Shown: positions 9,601 to 17,377, numbered from the stretch's first letter. The stretch: 64,000 nucleotides of DNA from Magnetococcales bacterium (GCA_015231755.1 JADGAZ010000005.1:1-64000); one strand, 5' to 3'. Numbers and translations: made by a program. Notes: a model not told the origin generated them from the sequence alone.

Positions 9601-10101
9601 GTCGGGGATCGCATCTCCGTAGGGGCGGTGATGGGAGAGGTACGACGCATCAACATTCGCGCCACACGGGTGCTGAACCAGGATTTGCAGGAAATTTTGA
9701 TTCCCAACCGGGATCTGATCACCAAGGAGGTGATCAACTGGACTTTGAGTTCCAAAGAAGTGCGATTGGTGATCCCGGTGGGGGTGGCCTACGGCACCGA
9801 TGTGGAACGGGTGCGCGCCATCCTGCTGGAGGTGGCGGCCCGGGATCCGTTGGTGTTGCGCACGCCGGCGCCCCGGGTGCTGTTCATGAATCACGGTCCC
9901 AGCGCCTTGGAGTTTCAACTGCGCATCTATCATGTGGATCCGGATATACGCGCCACCATGACCGATCGACTCAATACCGCCATCAATCGGGCCTTCCGCA
10001 CCCACGGCATCCAGATTCCCTTCCCGCAGCAGGAGGTGCATATCCGCACCGGGGGGGAGATCCCGCCAGAAAAGGATGCGGCGTCACCGGGTGGTGGTTG
10101 A
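6637..10101 (+). CDS. Large MscS/KefA (MscK)-type mechanosensitive channel
   Basis: 1154 residues starting at the ATG at 6637, which opens a signal peptide (WAVRFVLVLWMLCWGCLAWA). Residues about 60-510 are a charged, Gln/Glu/Lys-rich coiled-coil periplasmic region. Several membrane segments follow from about residue 540, and the C-terminal MscS pore and beta domain occupies about 920-1140. The pore-lining helix and its junction are clear in AISVGIGFGLQEIVANFVSG and IILLLERPVRVGDRI. The length and layout match the MscK/KefA group, which protects cells against hypo-osmotic stress. The open frame extends upstream to 6493, but that would cross the terminator hairpin. The 3' end overlaps convergent hisE by 18 bp. 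Confidence 0.9.
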   Translation: MKNMRCVSGRPWAVRFVLVLWMLCWGCLAWATGEGQPLTAFSPIWKQTALTHEITESVIGLLNQEIAAIASNVTDDSPEGRRRSALKDRVILLRQLGETLVRQQEMAQTKPEKGRSEADLDAKIREWEKKAPAPPPVNPSQEVFKQLEEKRAERLKGVKALQDARDSRRQMLQRIPEMILQAKQTQKTAEEERRKLPSMGGKADAAKSGLVALKLDNAELSLQVSQAQVALWNAELAYEKENGVRLDKELELAQRIFEWEEQQVKLYQEALSQLQAQALEVKTGDLERKEKEAEQAHTPQEKFLAHWEILVAQTQKSYVEWQQLRTDVATVITGQESRIKEEETELGNLGALVKRLGSQGVAAELLKSTFRLMGQRRLELEQVLTPALRERLVLAQARRVEIETRLVNLREQWRLELFSLPIDEAQNGKQGQMHKEKASRFFDAFRQGLMDEKRILFEINVDERRLELLTAERATVLDSLERFVLSKVFWIQDADPIGLSLITGVLDELGGADRENSVLRWMERLFSVESAARIQEAIYRPLVLFYGALLLLALLFGIPLSRRCVRSLSTWQESSDVDADGTFWVWPIFAVLADGALWSIYCLIGALALDAAGLPEGVGKVLARILTHLALFFFLWRLNRGVFGGDGIARRQFLMPKDLAATLHQAMWILLAAYPSLLMPWIIFRGSPFDFQAMPRLGYTAYELTVAAVLYYLIRDSSPLVRHSFWESSDADEGEKLPSKLQGGLLADNWRLISRVLLLGILAVVGIDAFGYRFGAATITRNGLLTLVTLFVLIGGYRLSVSVAARLARDRHWVVSVAPGEDERESQGESALSIRKFLRLVFIVGGGLMLASYWGVNRQTLDALNEYTLFATTLADGSVDVITVADTLRFVLTLLISFWLVHHLPGIFELFLFSRLRVDQGVRYAILTMSRYIVVLVGLPAALSALHVDVGKIAWLAAAISVGIGFGLQEIVANFVSGIILLLERPVRVGDRISVGAVMGEVRRINIRATRVLNQDLQEILIPNRDLITKEVINWTLSSKEVRLVIPVGVAYGTDVERVRAILLEVAARDPLVLRTPAPRVLFMNHGPSALEFQLRIYHVDPDIRATMTDRLNTAINRAFRTHGIQIPFPQQEVHIRTGGEIPPEKDAASPGGG

Positions 10102-10443
10102 GCGACTGGGGAAGGGGGGGCAGCTTTTGGAGGCCTGGCCGCTGGTGCCGAAACGGTTGGCCAGTTCCTCCAGCACCTGTTCCACCGGAATCTCCAGATG
10201 GGCGAGCATCACCAGGGTGTGAAACCATAAATCGGCGGTTTCGTGGATGATCGCCGCGGGAAGGCGGTTTTTGGCGGCCAACAGGGTCTCCACCGCCTCT
10301 TCCCCCACCTTTTCCAGGATTTTGTCCAATCCTTTGGCGTGGAGTGCGGCGACATAGGAGGTGGCGGGGTCTGCCTGTTTGCGCGCCACCAGCAGCGGAT
10401 ACAGCCGCTGGAGAATGTCAGCGGCGTTGGGATCCGTGGTCAT
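10084..10443 (-). CDS. hisE: Phosphoribosyl-ATP pyrophosphatase
   Basis: 119 residues with the all-alpha NTP-pyrophosphatase signature [15 protein letters not shown] followed by [11 protein letters not shown], whose acidic residues bind magnesium. It hydrolyses phosphoribosyl-ATP to phosphoribosyl-AMP, step two of histidine synthesis. The ATG at 10443 overlaps the hisI stop in an ATGA arrangement, so translation is probably coupled. It is the last gene of the murA-his run and its 3' end runs 18 bp into the convergent MscS-type gene. Confidence 0.93.
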   Translation of the reverse strand: MTTDPNAADILQRLYPLLVARKQADPATSYVAALHAKGLDKILEKVGEEAVETLLAAKNRLPAAIIHETADLWFHTLVMLAHLEIPVEQVLEELANRFGTSGQASKSCPPFPSRSTTTR

Positions 10444-10832
10444 TTGGGGGCGTAGATCTGGCTGGGATCCAGTTCCGGAGCGGCGATGGCCTTCCAGGTG
10501 CCGGGGGAGGCCTCCAGAAAGAAACAACTGCGGCGACCGGTGTGACAGGCCACTCCCACCTGATCGATCAGCAGCAGCAACGTATCCTGATCACAATCGG
10601 TGCGGATGGCCTTGACCTTTTGCACATGACCGGAGGTCTCGCCCTTTTTCCAGAATTTCTGGCGGCTGCGGGACCAGTAGCAGGCCACGCCGGTGCGCAG
10701 GGTCTCGATCAGGGAGTCCCGGTTCATCCAGGCCATCATCAGCACTTCGCCGGTGTCGTATTGCTGGGCGATGGCGGGGATCAGACCCAGATTGTTGAAT
10801 TTCAGTTCATCCAGATTGGGCAGGGGATTCAT
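10440..10832 (-). CDS. hisI: Phosphoribosyl-AMP cyclohydrolase
   Basis: 130 residues, the usual length for stand-alone HisI. Family signatures are [30 protein letters not shown] and the metal-binding segments RTDCDQDT and [12 protein letters not shown]. It opens the purine ring of phosphoribosyl-AMP in step three of histidine synthesis. HisI and HisE are separate proteins here rather than the fused HisIE of enterobacteria. Both ends use 4-base overlaps (with hisF upstream and hisE downstream). Confidence 0.95.
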   Translation of the reverse strand: MNPLPNLDELKFNNLGLIPAIAQQYDTGEVLMMAWMNRDSLIETLRTGVACYWSRSRQKFWKKGETSGHVQKVKAIRTDCDQDTLLLLIDQVGVACHTGRRSCFFLEASPGTWKAIAAPELDPSQIYAPK

Positions 10833-11620
10833 GGGGACTCCTTGGGCAGACGGACCTCCACACCCTGATCCCGGAGATAACGTTTGACCTCCGGAATGGT
10901 GTGTTGACGGAAATGGAAAATGGAAGCGGCCAGCACCGCATCCGCGTGGCCGGCGCGCAGGCCTTCGAGCATGTGCTGCATGGTGCCGACTCCCCCGGAG
11001 GCGATTACCGGAATGGTAACCGAGTCGGCGATGGTACGGGTGAGTTCCAGGTCGTAACCGTTCTTGGAGCCGTCTCGGTCCATGGATGTGAGCAGAATCT
11101 CGCCGGCTCCCAGCTCCTCCATGCGTTTGGCCCAGGCGATTGCGTCCAGTCCGGTGGGTTTGCGGCCTCCATGGGTGAAAATCTCCCAGCGGATCGGGCG
11201 GTCGGTTTCGTCCCGGGTCACGCATTTGGCGTCGATGGCTACCACGATGCATTGGGAACCGAACTGGTTGGCCGCCTCCCGCACGAACTCGGGACGAAAA
11301 ACCGCCGCAGTGTTGATGCCCACCTTGTCGGCTCCGGCTTGCAGCAGGCGGCGGATGTCGTCGTTGACCCGCACGCCGCCTCCCACGGTCAGGGGGATGA
11401 AGACCTGTTCGGCGGTGCGTCGCACCACCTCCAGAATGGTGTCACGGTTTTCGTGGGAGGCGGTGATGTCCAGAAAGGTGAGTTCGTCCGCGCCTTCCGC
11501 GTCATAACGGCGGGCGGCTTCCACCGGATCGCCGGCGTCCCGGAGGTTTTCAAACTGAATTCCCTTGACCACCCGGCCTTCGCGGACATCCAGACAGGGA
11601 ATGATGCGTTTGGCAAGCAT
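10829..11620 (-). CDS. hisF: Imidazole glycerol phosphate synthase, cyclase subunit
   Basis: 263 residues, a (beta/alpha)8 barrel with the start [12 protein letters not shown] whose Asp11 is catalytic, the phosphate loops TVGGGVR and ASGGVG, and AIDAK around the second catalytic Asp. With HisH it makes imidazole glycerol phosphate and AICAR from PRFAR and glutamine-derived ammonia. AAAGG lies 6-7 bases before the ATG. It is separated from hisA by 152 bp that hold a palindromic repeat element, the only sizeable gap in the his run. Confidence 0.96.
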   Translation of the reverse strand: MLAKRIIPCLDVREGRVVKGIQFENLRDAGDPVEAARRYDAEGADELTFLDITASHENRDTILEVVRRTAEQVFIPLTVGGGVRVNDDIRRLLQAGADKVGINTAAVFRPEFVREAANQFGSQCIVVAIDAKCVTRDETDRPIRWEIFTHGGRKPTGLDAIAWAKRMEELGAGEILLTSMDRDGSKNGYDLELTRTIADSVTIPVIASGGVGTMQHMLEGLRAGHADAVLAASIFHFRQHTIPEVKRYLRDQGVEVRLPKESP

Positions 11621-11649
11621 GCGGCACCTTTACGCCTTTCACCATTAAA

Positions 11650-11745
11650 AACAAAGAGGGGGTCTGGGGGATTCATCCCCCAGGGTTTTGATTCTTTGGA
11701 TTTCCAAGGGCTTCGTCCCTGGACCCCATTAATGAACGGCACGTC
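11650..11745 (-). repeat. REP-like palindromic element between hisA and hisF
   Basis: Two imperfect hairpins sit side by side in a 152-bp gap. The first is CTGGGGGAT-TC-ATCCCCCAG (11664-11683), a 9-bp stem. The second is CCAAGGG-CTTCGT-CCCTGG (11704-11722), a shorter stem with one mismatch, next to GGACCCC. Read on the minus strand the order is GGGGTCC, second hairpin, first hairpin, AGACCCCCTC. From memory, elements of this GGGGTCC...CCCCCAGACCCC form are scattered in intergenic regions of several proteobacteria. No second copy was noticed in this window. Confidence 0.6.
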
Positions 11746-11772
11746 CCGTGATGGTCACGGTTGAACAGGATG

Positions 11773-12519
11773 TCACCCCGCCGTTTCCAGCCAGCGGACT
11801 GCGGCCTGGAAATCCAGCCGTCCATCGTAGATCGCCTTGCCGGTGATGATGCCGGCGATCCGGCCCCCATTGGCAAAGGGGCCCGCGTGGGCATGGGCGT
11901 TGTGGATGTCCTCCAGGCTCGACACCCCACCCGACAGGATGATCGGCAGGCTCACCGCCTCGGCCAGGGCGCGGGTGGCGGGAATGTTGGGGCCGGTCAG
12001 GGCGCCGTCTCTGGAGATGTCGGTGAAGATGATCTCCGCCACGCCCGCATCCTCGAAGCGGCGGGCCAGATCCAAGGCGGTGATGTCGGTGGTGGTGGAC
12101 CATCCTTCCACGGCCACCCGGCCATCCCGGGCGTCGATGCCCACCGAGACCCGACCGGGATACAGGCGGCAGGCTTCTTTGACCAGTTGGGGATCGCGGC
12201 AGGCGATGGTGCCGAGGATCACGGTGTGAATGCCGGATTCCAGCCACAGGCGGATGGTCTCCAGCGTGCGGATGCCGCCGCCGAGTTGCACCGGAATGGT
12301 CAAGGCGGCCAGAATGGCGCTCACGGCTTTGGAATTGACCGGTTCTCCGACAAATGCGCCGTTGAGATCCACCACATGCAGCCGTTTGGCGCCCAGGGAT
12401 TGCCAGTGGCCCGCCATGGCCCCGGGATCGTCGGAGTAGACTGTGGCCTGTTGCATCTCGCCTTGGAACAGGCGCACGCATTGACCGTTTTTCAAGTCGA
12501 TGGCCGGGATGAGGATCAT
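11773..12519 (-). CDS. hisA: ProFAR isomerase
   Basis: 248 residues homologous to HisF in fold. The opening MILIPAIDLKNGQCVRL places catalytic Asp8; the phosphate-binding GGGIR and SGGVSS loops and the DISRDGALTGPN segment complete the active site. It converts ProFAR to PRFAR in histidine synthesis. The start is 3 bp beyond the hisH stop, so the two are almost certainly co-translated. Confidence 0.96.
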   Translation of the reverse strand: MILIPAIDLKNGQCVRLFQGEMQQATVYSDDPGAMAGHWQSLGAKRLHVVDLNGAFVGEPVNSKAVSAILAALTIPVQLGGGIRTLETIRLWLESGIHTVILGTIACRDPQLVKEACRLYPGRVSVGIDARDGRVAVEGWSTTTDITALDLARRFEDAGVAEIIFTDISRDGALTGPNIPATRALAEAVSLPIILSGGVSSLEDIHNAHAHAGPFANGGRIAGIITGKAIYDGRLDFQAAVRWLETAG

Positions 12520-12522
12520 GGT

Positions 12523-13158
12523 CTAAGGTCTCCATTCTACAAAGTTTTTCAGCAGTCTCAGTCCGGCTTCCTGGCTTTTTTCCGGGTGGAACTGGGTGCC
12601 GAAGAGGTTGTCTTTGGCCACAGCCGCCGGAAAACGGATGCCATGGTCGCACCAAGCCGCGACCGTTTCCGGGTTGTCGGATTGGCCGTGGTAGGAGTGG
12701 ACGAAATAGCAGTGGGTTGCGTCGGGGATGCCGTGCCACAGGGGGTGGGGCCGGGTGGGGCGAATGCGGTTCCAGCCCATGTGGGGGATTTTGAGCCGTT
12801 GGGTCGGGTTCTGGGGATCGGGCATCGCGTTGGAGAAGCGCACCACCTGACCGGGCAGCAGCGCGAGTCCGGGATGAACGCCGAATTCGTGACCTTCGGT
12901 ATAAAGCAGTTGCATGCCCACGCAGATGCCTAAGAAGGGCTTGCCCGCCTGGATGTGCGCGAGGATCGGCGGGATGAGACCGGCGGATTCCAGGTTGCGG
13001 CGACAGTCCGCGAAGGCGCCCACCCCGGGCAGAACCAGATGATCGGCCTGCTGGAGATCTGCGGGTCTGCCGCTGACCGTGACCCGGCCTCCCGCAGCTT
13101 CGAGGGCTTTGGCCACGGAGCGCAGATTGCCGGAACCGTAATCGATGACCGTAATCAT
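12523..13158 (-). CDS. hisH: Imidazole glycerol phosphate synthase, glutaminase subunit
   Basis: 211 residues with a class-I glutamine amidotransferase triad: Cys79 in FLGICVGMQLLY and the His/Glu of GTQFHPEKS. The N terminus (MITVIDYGSGNLRS) is typical. It supplies ammonia to HisF. Its start is 53 bp after the murA stop on the same strand. The usual hisG, hisD, hisB and hisC are not in the window, so the pathway is split between loci. Confidence 0.95.
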   Translation of the reverse strand: MITVIDYGSGNLRSVAKALEAAGGRVTVSGRPADLQQADHLVLPGVGAFADCRRNLESAGLIPPILAHIQAGKPFLGICVGMQLLYTEGHEFGVHPGLALLPGQVVRFSNAMPDPQNPTQRLKIPHMGWNRIRPTRPHPLWHGIPDATHCYFVHSYHGQSDNPETVAAWCDHGIRFPAAVAKDNLFGTQFHPEKSQEAGLRLLKNFVEWRP

Positions 13159-13211
13159 GGGTGTGCCATTGGAACGCGTCGTAAGGGGTTGGGGTGTCGG
13201 GGGTGAGGGAC

Positions 13212-14471
13212 TCAGGCGCTGGTGCGTTGGATGTCGGCGCCCAGGGCGTGCAATTTTTCTTCGATGCGTTCGTATCCCCGGTCGATGTGGTAGACCCGGG
13301 AGATGACGGTGGAGCCTCGGGCGGCCAGTCCCGCCAGTACCAAAGAGGCGGAAGCCCGCAGGTCGGTGGCCATGACCGGCGCGCCCAACAGATGATCCAC
13401 CCCGTGGACTTCGGCGATGTTGCCATGAATGCGGATGTCCGCTCCCAGGCGTTGCAATTCCGACACGTGCATGAAGCGGTTTTCAAAGACGGTTTCGGCG
13501 ATCTGGCTGACCCCCTGGGCCAGACTGTCGAGCACCAGCATCTGGGCCTGGAGATCGGTGGGAAATCCGGGGTAGGGGCTGGTTTCCAGATTGACCGGCC
13601 TGATCGGATCCGGAGCGAGAATGCGAATGCGGTCCGGTTCCGGGATTTCCACGATGACGCCCGCATCCCGGAGTTTCTGGATCGGGGTTTCCAGGGTTTC
13701 CGGGTCTGCGTCGGTCAAGGTGATGTCGCCGTGGGTGACTGCCGCCGCCACCATGAATGTGGCGGTTTCGATGCGATCCGGGATGATGCGGTGCTGGGTG
13801 CCGTGGAGATCCTCCACCCCATCGATGATGATGGTGGAAGTGCCCGCACCCTGGATGCGCGCTCCCATTTTGTTTAAGAAAATGGCCAGATCCGACACTT
13901 CCGGCTCCCGTGCGGCGTTTTCTAAAATGGTGCGGCCATCCGCGAGGGCGGCGGCCATCATCAGGTTTTCGGTCCCGGTGACGGTGACCGGATCCAGATG
14001 GATGGTGGCCCCGTGCAGACGATTGGCCCGGGCGCGGATGTAGCCTTCGTCCAGGCTGATGTCCGCCCCCATCTTGCGCAGCCCTTCGATATGCAGATTG
14101 ACCGGTCTGGACCCGATGGCGCAGCCACCGGGCAGGGAGATTTCCGCCATGCCGTGTCGGGCCACCAGGGGACCCATGACCAGAATGGAGGCGCGCATGG
14201 TGCGGACCAGATCGTAGGGGGCGCGGAAGTTGTTGACTCCGCTGTTGTTGATCTCCACACCGAGCCGTTCGTCCACGGTGATGGCCGAACCGTGCTGGCC
14301 CAGCAACTCCAGCATGGTGGTCACATCCTTGAGGTGGGGAATGTTCGACAGGTGGATGCGGTCGCCGGTGAGCAGGGTGGCGGCGAGGGCGGGCAGGGTG
14401 GCATTTTTGGCCCCACTGATGGGGATGGTCCCCCGCAGGGCATGACCGCCCCGAACGATAATTTTATCCAT
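13212..14471 (-). CDS. murA: UDP-N-acetylglucosamine 1-carboxyvinyltransferase
   Basis: 419 residues, the same length as the Escherichia coli enzyme. It transfers enolpyruvate to UDP-GlcNAc, the first committed step of peptidoglycan synthesis. The active-site loop [12 protein letters not shown] holds Cys117, the residue attacked by fosfomycin, so the protein is of the fosfomycin-sensitive type. The ATG at 14471 aligns with the family start (MDKIIVRGG); a GTG two codons upstream at 14477 is an alternative. No clear Shine-Dalgarno sequence is seen. It heads the murA-hisHAFIE run. Confidence 0.96.
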   Translation of the reverse strand: MDKIIVRGGHALRGTIPISGAKNATLPALAATLLTGDRIHLSNIPHLKDVTTMLELLGQHGSAITVDERLGVEINNSGVNNFRAPYDLVRTMRASILVMGPLVARHGMAEISLPGGCAIGSRPVNLHIEGLRKMGADISLDEGYIRARANRLHGATIHLDPVTVTGTENLMMAAALADGRTILENAAREPEVSDLAIFLNKMGARIQGAGTSTIIIDGVEDLHGTQHRIIPDRIETATFMVAAAVTHGDITLTDADPETLETPIQKLRDAGVIVEIPEPDRIRILAPDPIRPVNLETSPYPGFPTDLQAQMLVLDSLAQGVSQIAETVFENRFMHVSELQRLGADIRIHGNIAEVHGVDHLLGAPVMATDLRASASLVLAGLAARGSTVISRVYHIDRGYERIEEKLHALGADIQRTSA

Positions 14472-14631
14472 TGACACAGTCTACCGGTGTTGAACATGAG
14501 TGAACAAGTCATCGACGTGGATGATGATCCGTCGTGATGGCTTTCGTCTGGTTCCTTGATGGTTTTCGAGTATAGCACCCTGTGGCGTGGGTTGCCATTG
14601 CCGACGGTGTTTTCCGACGGATTCGGAACGG

Positions 14632-14637
14632 TATAAT
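14632..14637 (+). promoter_or_regulatory. Candidate -10 box in the murA divergent region
   Basis: A perfect TATAAT lies about 80 bp before the gene at 14715. No convincing -35 hexamer is found at 16-18 bp spacing, so this is only a candidate. The 243-bp region must also hold the murA promoter on the other strand. Confidence 0.25.
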
Positions 14638-14714
14638 TTTGTGATCCCGGGGAAAAATCCGTTGACGCATGGGGAGTGTGATGCCAAACTCACTGATAGT
14701 TCAATAGATTTCTC

Positions 14715-15428
14715 ATGTTTGAACCTGGGGGCAAAGGGAACATGATCGTCAAGGCCGAATCCGACGACACTGTGAACGCGGCCAATTTCGTCGCGGTGCG
14801 GTCGTACATCCTCAATGCGATTGAAAAGGGCCGGATGCCGTTTTCCGGCTGGCCATTGGAGAATTTTCACGCCATTCCCGACGTTCCGGATGCGGAAGGC
14901 AAGGCCGTGGCCCTGCTCGGGGCGTGGCTGGATCGCCACATGAATCCGAAACTCCGCGCCATGATGTTCGGGGACCTGCGGGAGATCCAGTTCGAGGCGG
15001 CCAAACGTTCCGCCGAGGTGATCCTCTCCCAAGAGACCCGCAACGCCTTGAAACAGTATCGGGATCGGGTGTTCGGCGAAGGTCAGGGGTCCATGGAGCT
15101 GGCGGTCAAGCAGTTGCTGGAAATGGCGGGACGCACACTGCCCCGGGATGCCCATCAACTGTTGGAGACCTATCGGCAACGCAAGGGACTCAGAAGTCCC
15201 GCCGAGGCGGTGCGGGCGTTGGTGGATTTGGCCGAACGTCCTCCGGTATCGGCTCCGGTGGCTCCGGTTTTGTCGGTGACTCCGGTGGCTCCGGTGTCGT
15301 CGGTCTTGATTCCGATCGGCAAACCGAGGCCATCCGGGGAGCGTGCTTTGCATCGGGAGGTCAAGGCGTTGCTGGAGGATTGGAAAAAAGGGCAAACTGT
15401 CTTGAATCATTCGGGAGGTGAGGCATGA
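14715..15428 (+). CDS. Unknown protein coupled to a DJ-1 family gene
   Basis: 237 residues, not recognised. The first ~190 residues are soluble and helical-looking (AVALLGAWLDRHMNPKLRAM, then FEAAKRSAEVILSQETRNAL). A Pro/Val linker (PPVSAPVAPVLSVTPVAPV) precedes a short charged tail. There is no signal peptide or membrane segment. The stop overlaps the next gene in an ATGA pattern, so it is likely co-translated with the DJ-1/PfpI protein. An internal ATG at 14742 is a possible start, but the nearby AAAGGGA is too close to it for a normal ribosome site. Codon use matches the surrounding core genes. Confidence 0.6.
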   Translation: MFEPGGKGNMIVKAESDDTVNAANFVAVRSYILNAIEKGRMPFSGWPLENFHAIPDVPDAEGKAVALLGAWLDRHMNPKLRAMMFGDLREIQFEAAKRSAEVILSQETRNALKQYRDRVFGEGQGSMELAVKQLLEMAGRTLPRDAHQLLETYRQRKGLRSPAEAVRALVDLAERPPVSAPVAPVLSVTPVAPVSSVLIPIGKPRPSGERALHREVKALLEDWKKGQTVLNHSGGEA

Positions 15429-15979
15429 AGCGGGTATTGATTCCCATAGCGCAAGGGTGCGAGGAGTTGGAGGCTGTCACCCTGATCGACTTGTTGCGTC
15501 GCGCCGGAGTGGAGGTGGTGACCGCCGGTTTGGGAGTGGCCGGACCGGTGACTTGCAGTCGTGGCACGGTGCTGGTACCGGACACCACCCTGGAGGCGGT
15601 GCGAGATGAGGCGTTCGACATGGTGGTGTTGCCCGGCGGTCTGCCCGGAACCACCCATCTGGACGAAGATCCCCGGATTCGGACGCTGTTGCAGCGTATG
15701 GACCGGGAAGAAAAAATGGTCGCCGCCATCTGTGCCGCCCCGATGGTGTTGGCCAACGCGGGTCTTTTGGCCGGGAAAAAGGCCACCAGTTATCCGGAGT
15801 GCATCCCGGAAGCGCATCTGTCCACCCTGGAGTATCGGGAGGAGGCGGTGGTGCGGGATGGTCGGGTGATCACCTCCCGTGGTCCCGGGACCGCCATGGA
15901 TTTTGCCCTGGCGTTGATCGAGGTGTTGACCACACCCGCGATCCGTCAACAGGTGGCGGCGGATTTGCTGTATCCGTAA
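15425..15979 (+). CDS. DJ-1/PfpI family protein (YajL/ThiJ-like)
   Basis: 184 residues. The nucleophile elbow VAAICAAP places the conserved Cys103, and Glu15 in GCEELEAV is the partner acid of the DJ-1/YajL group. The C-terminal SRGPGTAMDFALALIE is also diagnostic. Family members are redox-responsive chaperones or glyoxalase/deglycase-like enzymes; the exact activity is debated. The start overlaps the stop of the preceding unknown gene by four bases, with GGGAGGTGAGGC just upstream as ribosome site. A terminator follows at 16003. Confidence 0.93.
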   Translation: MKRVLIPIAQGCEELEAVTLIDLLRRAGVEVVTAGLGVAGPVTCSRGTVLVPDTTLEAVRDEAFDMVVLPGGLPGTTHLDEDPRIRTLLQRMDREEKMVAAICAAPMVLANAGLLAGKKATSYPECIPEAHLSTLEYREEAVVRDGRVITSRGPGTAMDFALALIEVLTTPAIRQQVAADLLYP

Positions 15980-16002
15980 AGATGGTGTGTGAGGGAAGGC
16001 GG

Positions 16003-16040
16003 AAGGACGCTGGTGTGGGGGAGGCTGGCGTCCTTTTTTT
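16003..16040 (+). terminator. Terminator after the DJ-1 family gene
   Basis: An 8-bp stem AAGGACGC (16003-16010) and GCGTCCTT (16028-16035) is followed by a run of T residues to 16040, 23 bp past the stop codon. The loop is 17 bases. Confidence 0.7.
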
Positions 16041-16155
16041 ATGATTTAATATTATTTTTTGTTTTGTATTATAGTCTAATATGGTGCGTGAGTGAGGTTT
16101 GTTTTGTAGCTTGAGCTGTCAGAGGATTGGTTGATTTTGATTATGTTAAAATCCA

Positions 16156-16194
16156 ACAACGAGCCCCCGTCTTTGATGGGGGCTCGTTGTTTTT
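16156..16194 (+). terminator. Strong terminator between convergent genes
   Basis: A perfect 13-bp stem, ACAACGAGCCCCC (16156-16168) and GGGGGCTCGTTGT (16178-16190), has a 9-base loop and is followed by TTTT on the plus strand. It lies 177 bp after the DJ-1 gene, which already has its own terminator, and 27 bp beyond the stop of the minus-strand gene at 16217. On the minus strand the tail is GGATTTT, so it may work in both directions. Confidence 0.85.
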
Positions 16195-16216
16195 GTAGTA
16201 TTATAAGTACGATGTT

Positions 16217-16882
16217 TTATATTGTTTTATTAATTTTTATATAAATTTCATCTCCTAATGATGCTCTGAAAGGTTCTTTTGCTAAGAGTTTTTTATTGAT
16301 TCTCCCTGCGCAAGAAAAATCTCTTGGGGTGAATTCGTTGGATGGTTCGTTGGGTGGCAATAAACCCATACTTTGGTATGCTTCCGCGACCAGTTCACTG
16401 CAAAAAACTGAGGAAAGATCTTCCTTATTTGTGCTTCCTGGCAAAACATCGATCAAGGATTTGATCAGTTCGAGTTTGTGTTTTTCATAGGGTCTGTCGC
16501 GCAATTGCTGTCTGATTTCCCATAGTTTTTTTTCCATTCCTCTTGTGATTCCGTCGCCTGTCGTCTCTTCCTCCTCAATTTTGATTCCTTTCGGAATTGC
16601 GAGAGATCTGTAAGCGATTTCTCCATCGTAACGTTTGATTCTTTCGCTTAGTGAGACAATTTGCACCCCCATTTTTTCTTTTCCATCAGAGGCGTCTTTG
16701 ATGTTGGAGAGTGTGGTTGATTCCCATGAGAAAAGCCCTATATCGTTTTTGATGACCATGCCTACATGGGACCATTTGGACCATTCGCCCAATCGGATCA
16801 TCCAACTGGTCGGCCCTCGACCCGAAAAAAGTAGAATGTCTCCTGTTTTGAGATTGTTGCGGTGTTTTAAGTATTCGTCCAT
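16217..16882 (-). CDS. Permuted papain-like (YiiX/NlpC-P60 type) hydrolase
   Basis: 221 residues. The opening GDILLFSGRGPTSWMIRLGE and WSHVGMVI give the catalytic His39, and VFCSELVAEAYQSMGLL gives Cys161. This His-before-Cys order is that of circularly permuted NlpC/P60-type enzymes (YiiX/YaeF, peptidase family C92), which act on amide or thioester bonds of lipids or peptides. No signal peptide is present, so it is probably cytoplasmic. Ribosome site AAAAGGA precedes the ATG at 16882. Codon use is AT-rich, very unlike all neighbours, and long AT-rich DNA lies upstream, which points to horizontal acquisition. The substrate is unknown. Confidence 0.7.
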   Translation of the reverse strand: MDEYLKHRNNLKTGDILLFSGRGPTSWMIRLGEWSKWSHVGMVIKNDIGLFSWESTTLSNIKDASDGKEKMGVQIVSLSERIKRYDGEIAYRSLAIPKGIKIEEEETTGDGITRGMEKKLWEIRQQLRDRPYEKHKLELIKSLIDVLPGSTNKEDLSSVFCSELVAEAYQSMGLLPPNEPSNEFTPRDFSCAGRINKKLLAKEPFRASLGDEIYIKINKTI

Positions 16883-17377
16883 ATATTGTTCATCCTTTTA
16901 GTTTGCGTTGGTGGGAGGAAAATTTGTGTGAGTTTTTAATCTGAATTTCTAGGTGATATGCTATTTAATTATTTATTGTAGATCTGTAGATCGATAATAT
17001 TGTTCTAAGGCGTGTTCTGCAGGAGGGTGGTAGTTGGTTTTAAGTTGATTCTAAGTTTATTTTATTCCTGATTTTGAATCGGATATGCCAATCAAGGATT
17101 TCTATTTTGAAAATCTTCGCTATATTTGAATTTATTTTGATACTCGCACAAGGAAATAATAAGTCAAGGTATTTTTTGTGGTTTATTTTTTTATATCTAT
17201 TAATATTGTAAATATGAAATTAATTATCAATTGTCTTGCAATTTTTGTCTGTTTGATTATTATTATTTAAGTATAGTATAATCTTGATGGCTTTTGATGC
17301 ATTCTATGCCATTTCGACCCAATTGAAGGATCTTCAGGAGATGGTGTGCGAGTCGTGCAACAAACACGACAAGTAGA
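16883..17377 (+). other. AT-rich intergenic region with a candidate promoter and mini-ORF
   Basis: 495 bp of strongly AT-rich DNA without a long gene. It presumably holds the promoter of the hydrolase on the minus strand. On the plus strand TTGATT (17253-17258) and TATAAT (17277-17282) are spaced by 18 bp. A 29-codon frame runs from 17287 to 17376 (starts MAFDAFYAI, ends with a CESC motif), but its ATG falls at about the expected transcription start, so it would be leaderless. I do not treat it as an established gene. Confidence 0.4.

Noticed and set aside
8341-10041. 566-codon antisense frame opposite the MscS-type gene
   Set aside because: The plus strand encodes an unmistakable MscS domain; the antisense product is His/Gln-rich and matches nothing.
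16041-16194. Small RNA ending at the strong terminator
   Set aside because: No convincing promoter pair was found, and the hairpin is explained as the terminator of the convergent gene at 16217.
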